The position numbers and the translations under genes are program-made. Positions 32,936 to 43,200 of a stretch of 64,000 nt of DNA are shown in pieces. Where the stretch lies: positions 62,001 through 126,000 of the forward strand of contig JAPPGH010000031.1 of the NCBI GenBank assembly GCA_026914155.1, in the 5' to 3' direction. The notes beneath the pieces are model-generated. The model had not been told where the DNA came from and searched no databases. It saw nothing but the letters and a program-made list of their open reading frames with translations. The number at the start of each line of letters is the position of its first letter. The stretch's first letter is position 1. This DNA comes from Candidatus Palauibacter rhopaloidicola (GTDB lineage Bacteria > Gemmatimonadota > Gemmatimonadetes > Palauibacterales > Palauibacteraceae).

Positions 32936-34737
32936 TGCCGCGGCCGCGGGATCCCCTCGCGCGGGACTCCGTCGCTGACCATGAGATCCAACCCCTCCGC
33001 CCACGGAGGCGCCTTCCCCGGGTCGCGCAGGATGCCGCGCAGACGGCGCGTGCCCGGATCCAGAGCCAGGGCTGTCGCGCGCCCCCCGGAGCGCCGGATG
33101 GCGACGGCGCCATCCGGACCGGAGAGTTCGACCCGATTCAGCCCACCGGGACCGCCCCAGCGGCCCTCCCAGGGAATCGCGAAGGCGAACTGTCCACCGC
33201 CGTACTCCAGTTCGTCCGGCGTGAAGGAGAAGGAAAACAGGGACCGGCCCGCCGCGTCGAGCCCTTCCAGGCGATATGGACCCTCGCCGGTCGGTATCGT
33301 CGCGGGCGCGTCGATGACGAAGGCGGGCTCGAGGAGAAGGTCCCCGGCGCCGGCATTCCCCCAGAGGAGCAGCGTCGGTTCGGGATCGACGCTCCGCAGG
33401 ATCAGCGATTCGTGCTCCCGCCGGAACTCCATGGCCTTGACGAAGTGATAGTCGCTGATCCAACTCGGGTCGCAGTACGTCATCAGGTCCCAATACTCGG
33501 CCGGATCGACCATTCGCGTGTTCCCGCGCCGCGTCTCGTACCCGAAGACGCCGATGGAGCCGTCCTCGTACGGGAAGTCCGGATCGGGGTTCAGGGCCAG
33601 GCCACACGGGGCATGCCGCAGCCCCATGTTGTGCCCCAGTTCGTGCGCGAACGTGTCGAGATCGAGTATGCCCACGCCGATCGGCCGCCCGATATAGCCC
33701 AAGCCCTTGAACGGGGCATCCGGAGGCGCTGCGAGGGCGGCATAGTAATAGTCCCGCCGTCGCTCCGTGAGCCGGAGCACGCTGATCTCGCGCAGGAGCT
33801 CCAGCCAGCCTTCCGCGGTCTTCAGGTCCGCTGTCGTGTGGTACGGCTCATGCACCGTGAGTTCCAGTTCACCGATCGGGAGTATGGAACGGACGAACGC
33901 CATCCCGGCGCTCGTCTCCGTCATCCCGTTGACCCAGGCCAGCGCGGTCTCCGCATCGGCGGAGTGCAACACCGGTACCACCGTCAGATGCATTGGCGGA
34001 ACGGTCAGCACATCCAGCCTCAGGCGTCCTTCGGCCGGCACGCGCTGGTCGCTTCCCTGGGCCGCCGGCACCAGGCCGTCCGGATCCAGCTCCACGACCA
34101 GTTCGACACCGGGCCGCAGGACCTCACCCGGAACGACCCCGTTGAAGGATCGGTCGAGTTGCCCCTCGTCGGGCTCCACAGGGATCCGGTCGGCCGCGGG
34201 ATCCAGGCGCATCGCGTGGACCGGGGCACCGTCTTCGTAGAAGGTCGCCAGTGGGCGGGGACGATAGAAGCTCGTCTTGTCACCTGTGACGAACACTCGA
34301 AGGAGCGCTGAACGGCCCGCAATCAGAGGGATATCCCCTCCCAGCGTCTGCACCGCTTGCGTCAGATGCACGGCGGCCGCTTCGATCGTGACGCTCCGGG
34401 GGTTCACCCTCACCCAGGCGCCGGCCTGCAGGCTCGCCACCTCCGCGGCAACCCGCGTTTCGTACCCCCCCTCGAGGCCGATGACCTCCCCGTCCGCGCC
34501 GACTGAGGCGATGGACGGATCGGACACGGACCAGCGCGGCGGCGCCCAGGCGGGAATGCTGCTGAAGGCCGCACCACTCTCGTCCAGTACCCGAAACTGA
34601 TACCGGACGGTTTCGCCCTCGAGGACGATGGCATCGGCCGGGATAAGCTCGAGCGCTCCCGGAACCCGCTCGGGTTGCGATGCCAGGTCGCTGCAGCCGG
34701 CCGCCGCGAGGGTTGCGAATAGAAGTCGCCTGTTCAC
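32932..34737 (-). CDS. metzincin metalloprotease lipoprotein without LRRs (copy 3)
   Basis: 601 residues from GTG 34737, chosen for AAGGTGG at 34743-34749 and because the protein then opens with a compact lipoprotein signal (NRRLLFATLAAAGCSD); ATGs at 34767/34764 are alternatives. An Ig-like segment (~25-105) leads to the same beta domain as in the LRR paralogues (AGRSALLRVFVTGD; VVPGEVLRPGVELVVELDPDG) and the metzincin core HELGHNMGLRH (365-375) with Met-turn DLMTYCDPSWISDYHF. It is thus the LRR-free form of the family. It is translationally coupled to a barrel protein and lies between an M14 carboxypeptidase and an S9 peptidase. Confidence 0.8.
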   Translation of the reverse strand: MNRRLLFATLAAAGCSDLASQPERVPGALELIPADAIVLEGETVRYQFRVLDESGAAFSSIPAWAPPRWSVSDPSIASVGADGEVIGLEGGYETRVAAEVASLQAGAWVRVNPRSVTIEAAAVHLTQAVQTLGGDIPLIAGRSALLRVFVTGDKTSFYRPRPLATFYEDGAPVHAMRLDPAADRIPVEPDEGQLDRSFNGVVPGEVLRPGVELVVELDPDGLVPAAQGSDQRVPAEGRLRLDVLTVPPMHLTVVPVLHSADAETALAWVNGMTETSAGMAFVRSILPIGELELTVHEPYHTTADLKTAEGWLELLREISVLRLTERRRDYYYAALAAPPDAPFKGLGYIGRPIGVGILDLDTFAHELGHNMGLRHAPCGLALNPDPDFPYEDGSIGVFGYETRRGNTRMVDPAEYWDLMTYCDPSWISDYHFVKAMEFRREHESLILRSVDPEPTLLLWGNAGAGDLLLEPAFVIDAPATIPTGEGPYRLEGLDAAGRSLFSFSFTPDELEYGGGQFAFAIPWEGRWGGPGGLNRVELSGPDGAVAIRRSGGRATALALDPGTRRLRGILRDPGKAPPWAEGLDLMVSDGVPREGIPRPRQ

Positions 34738-34742
34738 GCTGC

Positions 34743-34749
34743 CCACCTT
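34743..34749 (-). promoter_or_regulatory. ribosome binding site favouring the GTG start of the metzincin
   Basis: The minus strand reads AAGGTGG, 5 nt before GTG 34737; the ATG candidates at 34764-34767 lack any purine-rich site. Confidence 0.45.
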
Positions 34750-34799
34750 GTTCGTCCGCCGCATCATGGGCAAGCCGGACGCCGGGCGGTCCGTGGCGA

Positions 34800-35813
34800 T
34801 CACGACGTCGAAGCGCGCCTTTGGCGCAATCCCGCGGCGATGAACGTCCATTGCAGCATCATCTGGTCGCGCACCGGCATCGGGACCAGTCCGCTCTTCC
34901 TTGCGTCGGCGGAGATGGCGTCCGGGGCGGCCCCCGCGGACAGCTCGTGACTCCAACCGTCGAGCCGTCTCTTCCAACGTTCGGCGACCGGATCCGGCGG
35001 GCCCGGCCTGTCTCCTACGCCGGGGAGGATGAAGAGCGGCATCTCCGAGACGAGCGTGAGCGTGTCGTGGCCCAAGGAGCGCACCGTTTCCATCGAACTC
35101 GGCCAGAAGCGAGACGCCGTCACGGAGTCGCCTAGGGCTTCGAAGTGGGCGGCCATGCGTTTCGAGTCGGGCCGCGACGCGAACCCCCGCTCGAAGCGGA
35201 AGAAGCCTTTCTCGCCGTGACGCTCGACATCGTGCAGCGCGTAACCGAGCGCCCGCGCACGTTGACGGCAGGAGGCCTTCAGCGCTTCGCACCGCTTTTC
35301 CCAGGCGCGATCGATGAGGAAGAAGGGACCGGCGGCAAACCCCATGCCGTGCAGGGAGGCGTGCAGCGCGAACGGTCGATCGCAGGTGCGCCACCAGTCG
35401 TAGGCCGCGCGGTTCTCCGGCCGCGCGCCTGGATCGGCGTCGTCGCGGGGGAAGCCGAATTCCATGTCGTCGCCGGGCAGTTCCCGCACCTTGCCCGCCA
35501 GGTATCGCCCGAGATCGTAAACGTCCGCATCGGGATCCTGCCACGGGGCGTTGCGGCGCTCGCCGTCCGGATTGATGTGCGGGATGATCCACCACTGATG
35601 GCGGGTGAGCATCGGATCCTCCGCGTCGAGTCCCGCCAGGTAACCGGCCAGACGACGCAGGAAGCGCGGGCCCACCGGTTCGTCGGCGTGGCAGCCGCCG
35701 AGCAGGCTCACGGCCTCGGGCCCCCGTCCGAAGCGGTAACCCGGGACGGGCCGCCCTTCGCGAGACGACCCGAGGACGCACCCGGCACCCGCTGGAATGT
35801 CCGCGGATGCCAT
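34800..35813 (-). CDS. M14-family zinc carboxypeptidase-like protein
   Basis: 337 residues from ATG 35813. The frame stays open to a GTG at 35951, but the added leader is Arg/Asp/Pro-rich and would leave only ~40 bp to the divergent gene. Zinc-site motifs are GGCHADEPVGPRFLRRL (HxxE) and HASLHGMGFAAG (third His); the substrate-side WWIIPHINPDGERRN fits M14 peptidases, and Glu in LTLVSEMPLFI could be the catalytic base. No signal peptide is visible from this start, so it may be cytoplasmic, trimming C-terminal residues or murein peptides. It is the first gene of the minus-strand protease cluster, 62 bp before the metzincin. Confidence 0.78.
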   Translation of the reverse strand: MASADIPAGAGCVLGSSREGRPVPGYRFGRGPEAVSLLGGCHADEPVGPRFLRRLAGYLAGLDAEDPMLTRHQWWIIPHINPDGERRNAPWQDPDADVYDLGRYLAGKVRELPGDDMEFGFPRDDADPGARPENRAAYDWWRTCDRPFALHASLHGMGFAAGPFFLIDRAWEKRCEALKASCRQRARALGYALHDVERHGEKGFFRFERGFASRPDSKRMAAHFEALGDSVTASRFWPSSMETVRSLGHDTLTLVSEMPLFILPGVGDRPGPPDPVAERWKRRLDGWSHELSAGAAPDAISADARKSGLVPMPVRDQMMLQWTFIAAGLRQRRASTS

Positions 35814-35992
35814 GATCCCGTCGAACCGTCCTGTCAGCGGGGTCTCGATCGGCCTCTCCTTTGCTACCGGCGGATCCGGATCCCGCTCCCGGTCGCGCCG
35901 GGGTTGGGCGGTGTCCTCCGTCACCCTACATTGGGTTCCCCTTCGCGTCACCTCGCGGCGGGAATACGCCGGAACCGGGAGTCCGATCGAAG

Positions 35993-36580
35993 ATGATGGA
36001 TGTCCTGACCCCGATCGTCGTTCTGGGGCTGATGCTGGCCGCGCTGGCAGGTTTTTTCGTCGGCTGGTGGATTCGTGGCCGACAGATCGCCGGAAGAGAG
36101 CTGACGCTCAAGCGTCGGTTCGACAACCGCCTGTCCGCCATTGAAGAGGACTCACGGCGGGTGCTGGAGCGCGCGCGGATCGAATCGGAGGCGGCGCGGC
36201 GGAAGGTCGAGGCCGAGCGGGACAGCCTCTACACCCGCCTCTCGAAGCTGGACCCCGAGGTGGGCCGTATGGTGGCTCCGGCGCGGCGTGCCGGCCTCCC
36301 GCGGACGCGAGCGGGCCGCAGGCGCAATGCGCGTCCCCTGGCCGTCGAAGGGGTGGGCGCCACGGCCGCGCGCGAGCGGGATGATCTGACGCGTATCAAG
36401 GGGATCGGCCCGACCTTCGAGGCGCGCCTGAACGAGATGGGCTACCGGACGTACCTCGATCTGGCCCGGTGGACCTCCGAAGACCTCGACGCCCTCGGCA
36501 GGGGGCTCGGCGCACGGATCCGGCTCAAGGAGTGGTCCGAACGGGCGGCCGAACTCCACCGCCGGAAGTACGGCGCCTAG
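35993..36580 (+). CDS. membrane-anchored helix-hairpin-helix protein
   Basis: 195 residues; ATG at 35993. An N-terminal transmembrane helix (PIVVLGLMLAALAGFFVGWWI) is followed by a charged probable coiled coil (~35-85; RRVLERARIESEAARRKVEA) and a basic linker (RRAGLPRTRAGRRRNARP). The C-terminal HhH domain (~130-180) shows LTRIKGIGPTFEARLNEMGY, then DLARWTSEDLDALGRGLG. This C-terminal domain is the one annotated as 'predicted flap endonuclease-1-like 5' DNA nuclease' (COG3743), though no nuclease residues are evident. It may tether DNA or a nucleoprotein to the membrane. It converges on addA with an 18-bp gap. Confidence 0.75.
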   Translation: MMDVLTPIVVLGLMLAALAGFFVGWWIRGRQIAGRELTLKRRFDNRLSAIEEDSRRVLERARIESEAARRKVEAERDSLYTRLSKLDPEVGRMVAPARRAGLPRTRAGRRRNARPLAVEGVGATAARERDDLTRIKGIGPTFEARLNEMGYRTYLDLARWTSEDLDALGRGLGARIRLKEWSERAAELHRRKYGA

Positions 36581-36598
36581 AGTCGGTCTCGTCCCCGG

Positions 36599-39500
36599 CT
36601 AGAGCGCGAGCACAATCCCTCGGGCCGGTTCCCCGCTGGCCCGCTCGATGGCTTCGACGTAGCAGGCGACCTGCACCTCGTATTCGGTACGCGCAGCGGC
36701 GGGGCGGCGGTCCGTCTTGTAGTCGACGACCGTCCACCGGGGGCCGGATCCGGTGACCTCGCGGAAGGCGAGGTCCGCGACCCCCTCCACGATGCCCGCG
36801 CCTTCCTGCGGGCCCTGCTCTCCATCCGGCGCCGCGGTCTCACCCACGTGGAAGACCGGGACCTCGCGCTGAACCGCACCGGGCCCGGAGGCCAGCGCGG
36901 CCCGCGCCCGGGCGAGCACTTCGTGTTCCAGCGCGCGCGTCGCGAGGGCCGCCGCCGCGACGATTTCGGTTTCGGGGCTCCCCAGCGCGTGACCCAGCGT
37001 CCTGGCCAACCCTTCAACCGCGCCGGAATCGGCGTCGAGGGGCACCGTGGCGAGTATGCGGTGGACGAGATCGCCGAACCGCTCGCCGCCCGGACGCCCC
37101 GCTCCGTCCAGCCCCTCGGCCTCCGGCCTCGGCACGTCGATCCACGAGACCCGCGCGTCGGAGCGGGGCGGGTCGCCGGTATCGGCCGCTTCGGCGGCGC
37201 GGCCCGCGACCGCCCGGGCCGTCGTCACCGACATCGTCCGCCGTCCGCCGGCCTTCAACCTGGCCCCGCGAGACGCCTGCCACTCCCGGTGCGCGCCCCG
37301 CCCCGCCTCGACATCCAGAGTGGGCTGCTCCTCCCTCTCCACCTCGAGCAATCGGCGCTGGCGATCGCCCGCGCGCGGATCCGGGTCCAGATCGAGCGCG
37401 GCGGGATCCCACCACACGACGTCCGTGCCCGCTTCAGCGGTATGCAGCCCCGGCGCGACCGAGTCGCTGGGCGTCGGGCGCTGACCGCCCTTCCGATCCG
37501 GGCGATCGAGGACCGACTCCGCGCGGAAGGCCGGAGCTCCCAGGCCCTCGGCAGAGGACGGTTGACGCCGCGCGCCGCGGGCCGGATATACCGCGGGATT
37601 CAGCGACTCGAGCCACCATTCGCCGTCTTCCCCGGAGAAGCCTCCGAGACCGTCCCGTCCGTCGCCAAGGGCGGGCACCACGAGCAGATCGCGCGCCCGC
37701 GTGGCCGCCACGTACGCGAGCCGGTCCGCCTCGGCCATCTCCCGGCGCCGCTCGATCTCGGCGTTGTCCAGGATATCGCGCGGGGTCGCGCCGCAGAGCC
37801 GCTGGGCCCAGAGGCGCCGGGCCGGGTCCACGTAGCGCGACGGCGGATCGTGGGCCGCGGCGCAGGTCATGTCCGCCAGGATGACGACCGGGAATTCGAG
37901 GCCCTTGGCCTTGTGTACCGTCATCATCCGCACGCCCTCGGTCCCCTCCTCCACGATGGGCGCCTCCTCGGACTGCCCGCGTTCGGCTTCGTCGTCGAGG
38001 CGGTCGAGAAACGCCCGGAAAGAGGGGCTGCCGCGGCGCTCGAACGCGCGCGCCCGGTCGACGAGCCGGAGCACGTTGGCCAGCGCCTGTTCGCCCGTCG
38101 GCCAGATCGCGATGCCCGCGTGGGCGCGCGCGGCCGAAAGCAGGCGCCGGACCGTCTCCGGGATGGGACGCCGGTTCCGATGCCGGTGGAGGTCGCCGAG
38201 GAGCCCGAGCACCGTCGCCACGTCCCGCAGTTCGGGCTTCAGCGCCGTTCCGTCCTCCTTTCGTCCGTTCCCGCCGATTTCGCCATCCGGCCCCCACCCG
38301 GCGAGCGGATGCAGCGGACCCACGTCGACGCGGAACTCGAACAGGGAGCGGTCGCCGAGCGAGAAGAGCGGACCCCGGAGGGCGGCGTAGACCGCCAGCC
38401 GGTCGTCAGGCCACTCGATGGCCGTGAGCGCGTTCCGGACAGCAAGTACCTCCTCGCGATCGTGGTACGAGCGGCCACCGACCAGCACATGGGGAACGGC
38501 GCGGGCTTCGAGCGCACGCACATAGGGGCGCGTCACATCCTCTCCCCACTTCTGAAAGCGACGGAAGAGGAGGCAGATGTGGCGGGCTTCGACCGGGACC
38601 GGAGCCTCCGGACGCTCCCGTTCCGTCACGACCCATCCCGACTCGCGGACCAGCCAGCGCACCATCTCTCCGACCGCCACGGGGAGGGATGCCTCGATCT
38701 CGATTCCCCGGACCTTTCCGAAGCGTCCGTACGGCTTCGGGACCGGCAGGGCGATGACGGCGGGCTGGCTCCCCGTGTCGGCGCGGAAGGACGCGAGCGG
38801 CACGTACGCCGCCTGGCTGCCGTCCTCGCTCGCCTTCATGCGCGCCTCGAACGCCCCGTTCACGGCGGCCTGCAGGCGCGGCTGCGACCGGAAGCTCGTG
38901 GACAGGTGCAGCACCCGGGCACCCGCGTCCTCGAGGCGGCGCTTGGTCTTCTCGTACAGCATCACGTCCGCCCGGCGGAAGCGGTAGATCGACTGCTTCG
39001 GATCGCCGACGACGAAGAGCTTGCCGCTCGCGGGCACGATGCGCTCCGGCCGCGTCTCCTCCGGGTCCTCGCCGCACAGGAGGAGGAGGATCTCGACCTG
39101 CAGCGGATCGGTGTCCTGGAATTCGTCGACGAAGAAACGCGTGAAGCGTTGGCGGTAGTGCGCCCGGATCTCCGCACTGTCGCGCAGAAGATCGCGCGCC
39201 CGGAGCAGGAGGTCCACGAAATCGAGGCAACCATCGCGCCGTTTGGCCCTCTCGTACCGCTCCGTCACGGGCCAGAGCTCGTCCCGGAGATGGGCCGCGA
39301 GATCCGCGTCCGCCGTCTGCAGGATCCCCTCGACCTCCGCCCGGACCTCGTCGCGGCGTGCGACGACATCTGCCTTCGCGAGTCCGCCGCCGAAGTCCCG
39401 CGAGCGGAAGCCTCGCCAGAACCAGCCGCGCCAGCGCGCCCCCACGAAGGACCGCAACCAGGCTTCCAGGTAGTCATGATCGCGTCCGCGGGTCTCCTCC

Positions 39501-40243
39501 CGCCGTTCGATCTCCCGCACGCCGCGTTCGATGTGGCGCAGGTTCTTCGTGAGAAAGTCGTCCGGGCGGGAGGCCAGCGGGGCGAAGTCGGCAAGTTCCC
39601 GCAGCAGGTCGAGCGCGCGGTCGAGTTCGGCCTCCCGGTCCCACTCGGGTCTGGACCACGGCGCATCGAAGTCGCGCTGGTCCACGAGACTGCCGGCCGC
39701 CGCCCGCAGCGCCGCGCGCGGACCGCCCGAATTCCGCCGATAGTGACGGCGCAACGCCCTCCTCACGCCGGGACCGGGGTCCGCCAGCGCGCCCTCGAAC
39801 CAGCTTTCGAAGGCGCCATCGAGGAGGCGTCCGGCCTCGTCGTCCGCGGCGACGCGGAACGCCGGGTCTACGCCCGCCTCGATCGGCCGCTCGCGCAGCA
39901 GGTCGGCGCAGAAGCCGTGGATCGTGCCGATGTGGGCGAGTTCCAGATGGCCGAGCGCCCGCGAGAGACGCTTACGGACGCCCCCGTCTTCCTCAGCCGC
40001 CCGCGCCTCCTCGATCGCCGCCCGCAGCCGGAGCTTCATCTCGCCGGCCGCCTTCTCGGTGAACGTCACGGCGACGATGTCCTCCAGCGTACCCGGACCG
40101 TGTCGCAGCACCTCGACGATCCGGCCCGTGAGCGCCGTCGTCTTCCCCGTCCCCGCCGCCGCCTCGACGAAGAGCGTGTCGTCGAGATCGTGCCGGATCG
40201 CGTCGCGGGCCTCCTGGTCGGCGAGTCTGCCGGGCCGGGTCAC
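36599..40243 (-). CDS. addA: AddA/RecB-like UvrD helicase-nuclease
   Basis: 1214 residues from GTG 40243, which overlaps the stop of the upstream addB-like gene (GTGA). Superfamily 1 motifs: Walker A AAAGTGKTTAL (K34), FVDEFQDTDPLQ (Walker B), VVGDPKQSIYRFRRAD (motif III), and MMTVHKAKGLEFPVVILAD (motif V/VI region). The C-terminus carries a RecB-type nuclease: GIVEGVADLAFRE then TVVDYKTDRRPAA (DxK). AddAB resects double-strand breaks to load RecA. Length and gene order (addB then addA, coupled) fit the family. Adenine/cytosine-rich Chi sites cannot be inferred. Symbol by similarity; RecB-like naming is possible. Confidence 0.87.
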   Translation of the reverse strand: MTRPGRLADQEARDAIRHDLDDTLFVEAAAGTGKTTALTGRIVEVLRHGPGTLEDIVAVTFTEKAAGEMKLRLRAAIEEARAAEEDGGVRKRLSRALGHLELAHIGTIHGFCADLLRERPIEAGVDPAFRVAADDEAGRLLDGAFESWFEGALADPGPGVRRALRRHYRRNSGGPRAALRAAAGSLVDQRDFDAPWSRPEWDREAELDRALDLLRELADFAPLASRPDDFLTKNLRHIERGVREIERREETRGRDHDYLEAWLRSFVGARWRGWFWRGFRSRDFGGGLAKADVVARRDEVRAEVEGILQTADADLAAHLRDELWPVTERYERAKRRDGCLDFVDLLLRARDLLRDSAEIRAHYRQRFTRFFVDEFQDTDPLQVEILLLLCGEDPEETRPERIVPASGKLFVVGDPKQSIYRFRRADVMLYEKTKRRLEDAGARVLHLSTSFRSQPRLQAAVNGAFEARMKASEDGSQAAYVPLASFRADTGSQPAVIALPVPKPYGRFGKVRGIEIEASLPVAVGEMVRWLVRESGWVVTERERPEAPVPVEARHICLLFRRFQKWGEDVTRPYVRALEARAVPHVLVGGRSYHDREEVLAVRNALTAIEWPDDRLAVYAALRGPLFSLGDRSLFEFRVDVGPLHPLAGWGPDGEIGGNGRKEDGTALKPELRDVATVLGLLGDLHRHRNRRPIPETVRRLLSAARAHAGIAIWPTGEQALANVLRLVDRARAFERRGSPSFRAFLDRLDDEAERGQSEEAPIVEEGTEGVRMMTVHKAKGLEFPVVILADMTCAAAHDPPSRYVDPARRLWAQRLCGATPRDILDNAEIERRREMAEADRLAYVAATRARDLLVVPALGDGRDGLGGFSGEDGEWWLESLNPAVYPARGARRQPSSAEGLGAPAFRAESVLDRPDRKGGQRPTPSDSVAPGLHTAEAGTDVVWWDPAALDLDPDPRAGDRQRRLLEVEREEQPTLDVEAGRGAHREWQASRGARLKAGGRRTMSVTTARAVAGRAAEAADTGDPPRSDARVSWIDVPRPEAEGLDGAGRPGGERFGDLVHRILATVPLDADSGAVEGLARTLGHALGSPETEIVAAAALATRALEHEVLARARAALASGPGAVQREVPVFHVGETAAPDGEQGPQEGAGIVEGVADLAFREVTGSGPRWTVVDYKTDRRPAAARTEYEVQVACYVEAIERASGEPARGIVLAL

Positions 40244-43200
40244 GGGTACTCCCTCAGGCGCCGCAGATCGACCGGCGGAGGCTTGCGCCGGGTACGGCGT
40301 TCCTCGTCGGGCCCGCAGACCTGCCGGTAGTCGCACCAGCGGCAGGCGTCCTCCCGCGGGAGCGCCGGGAAACTCCCGGCCTCGAAGGCTCCGCTCACGA
40401 TCTCGCTCAGGAGCCCGGCCGCATGGAGCGCCCAGTCGTCGAGCGGTACGACGTGGTCCCGGAACTCGCCATCCGCCGTGCAGTAGTAGAGCCGGCCCGA
40501 TTCCACCCGCTGCTCCGGGAACAGCGCCTGCGCGGCGAGCGCATAGAGGACCGGCTGCAGGAGTTCGCCTCCCTGAATCGTCGCTCCCGCCTTTGCCCGG
40601 TGCCGGCCCGTCTTGTGGTCTGTGACCCGCAGGACGCCGGCCGGGGTCCGTTCGATGAGGTCGATGGCGCCACGGAGCTTCAGTCCGACGGCCAGGTCGA
40701 CGGGCTCCGCCACGGAGTGCGCGTCGCGGTTGGGATCCCGGGGGAGCCCGAAGGAAAGTTCGAAGCGCCACGGTTCGAAGGGCGACCGGCTGTCGCTCTC
40801 GCGCTGCAGCCACTCCCGCAGGTCCTGTCGGATCGTTTCGATGCCGTCGTCCCAGACCCGGTCGATCGCCGGCACGAGGCGGTCGCGGAAGTCCCCCGCC
40901 ACCTTGTCGAGCACCTCCTCGAGGAGTTCGGATACCCGCGCGTCGTTCTCCGGCCCGACGGGGAGGAGGGGCCGCTCCTGCGTGCTTTCGGCCTGGAGGC
41001 GGGTCAGGAGTTCGAACTGGACCTGGTGCACGAGCGAACCGCGCTGCAGCGGGTCGAGCGCCTCGATCCCGACCGGGGCCTCGCGCGGCCGCAGGCCCTG
41101 AATCGCCTGGAGATAGAAACGGTACGGGCATGCCGCGAAGTGCTGCAGCGCCGTCGCCGAGTAGGGACGCGCGCCGGGCGACTGCTCCGCCAGCGCTTCC
41201 GCGGCCCGCTCCGAGAGCTGAACGAGGCCGTCCGCCCACGTCCAGCGCGGCACCTCCCAGCGGTAGGCGCGGAAGCGGAGGGCACGTGCGAGATGGGGGT
41301 TTGAATGGAGGAGATGACCGGCGGCCTTCACCGCGCGTTCTCCGCGGAGATCGTGCCTGTCGAGTTCGTCGAGCACCGCGAGGTCGTACTCGGCCTCGTC
41401 GATCGCCTGCGCGCGGGATTTCGGCGCCGGCCAGCCGATCCGCGCATCGGAGACTTCCTCCGCCCGCCGCTTGAGTTCCTCAAAGCCGGGCAGCCGTCCC
41501 TCCGCGGCGCGAATCGCCTCGAGGGCGTAGAAGGAGGGGACCCGGGGCCGGGTCTTCATGGCGTCGATGCGCGGGTAGGAGAGGACGACCTGCTTCCGCG
41601 CCGCTCCAACCGCGAGCCTGAAGGCGAGCCGCTCCTGCCGCACGCGGTCGCGGTTCGTCCGGAGACGGCCGGGGGCCAGCCGGTGGCGCATCTCGTCGAG
41701 CAGGATCGGGTCTTCCCCGATCTTGGGGGGAAACAGGCGCTCGGCCATGCCGGGGACGAACACGACATCGAAGGCGAGCCCCCGGGCCGCGTCGATGGGC
41801 CCGACGAACACGCGGCCGTAGCGGTTCGCGGGCGGACTCTCGGGGACCTCCAGGAGCCGGGGCGTGAGCACGCGCAGGACCTCGTCCAGCTCGACCGGAC
41901 CCAGAGGCCCCATCGGCGTGAGGTCGGACAGGGCGGCGAGCACGCTGCCGGGCCGCCGAAGCGAACGGACAGCGAGGGCGTTCAGCGCCGCCAGCCAGCG
42001 CCGCCAGCGGGCTTCCGCGGGCAGTTCGGACAGCTCCGACAGCAACGGCAGCGCGTATGCCCGGAGGGAGGCCAGGTTGGCGCGCCTCCCATCGATCCGC
42101 GCGAGACGCGGGTCTTCGCCGTCCTCCGCCTCCAGCGCGGCGCGCTTGAACTCGAGTTGCGCGGCGAGACCATCGAGTCGCCGCTCCCAGCGCTCCAGGC
42201 CGCCGACGACGGCCGCGTCGACGAGCAGTTGCTCCCAGCGTCGCGGCACCCGTTCCGGGTCCTCTCTCTCGTCCGGCACCTCGCCGATCGAGACGTACTC
42301 CGAAAAGCGAAGCGCCGAGTAGTCCTCGGCCCGGCACCGCAGGAGGGCCAGAAAGGCCCGGCCCGGCGGATCCGGGCGCCGGACGCCGCGCGCGAACCAG
42401 GGGCGGATTCCGGCACGGTTGAGAGCTTCCTCCAGGTATGGCCTATAGTCTTCGGGCTGCCGGAGGAGGATCGCGCACCGGTCGAAGGGCGTTCCGGCCT
42501 CGGCGAGGGAGGTGAGCCGCCGGGCGATCTCCACCGCTTCCCGTCCCTCTCCGGGAGCGGAGAACACGGTCACGGCATCGTCCGCGGCGGATTCGGACGG
42601 CGCCGGGCCGAAGAGGTGCGCGTGAAGCCGCTCGATCGCCCCCGCGGCGGCCCCATCGGTCCCGCACGGACCGGAGGGACGCGCACCCGCTTCTTCCAGC
42701 GCCCGCAGTGTGCGGTCATCCCCCTCGGGCACGGTCGCGAGCAGGTCGCAGCCTCGCTCGATGAGCGCCGCGACGAACCGCCCCTCCAGTTCCGTCCGGA
42801 TCCGGGCGTCCAGCATCAGGCACCGGTCGTCCACGATGCCCTGCCGGGCGTCCGGATCGCGGAGCGCCGACCGCGCGGCCTTGAACACGCCGGCTCGATC
42901 CGCCAGCCCCGCCGCCCTCCATTGCGCCTCGACCGCTTCGTGGAAAACGGCGAGGTCCGCATCGACGGTAGCGACCACGGACGGAGTGACGCCCGCCATG
43001 CGAAGGGCGTCCACGGCTCCTCCCACGGCGCGAACGAAGCCGGGCGTGTCCGACACCGCCGCCAGGCGGCCGAGTTTCCGCCGGTCGAGCCCCGCCAGCG
43101 CTCGCGCCGCGATGGCATCGCGCGCCACCGCATCTCCGATCGCCCTTCCGTCGGCAGCGAGCCGCGAGAGCGCGACGTCGCGGGCCAGGAGGGGTAGCGT

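Noticed and set aside
36848..40330. Very long open frame on the plus strand opposite addA
   Set aside because: It is the antisense of a gene with complete helicase motifs; its Arg/Pro/Glu/Gly-rich translation has no domain. GC-rich codon bias keeps the opposite frame open.
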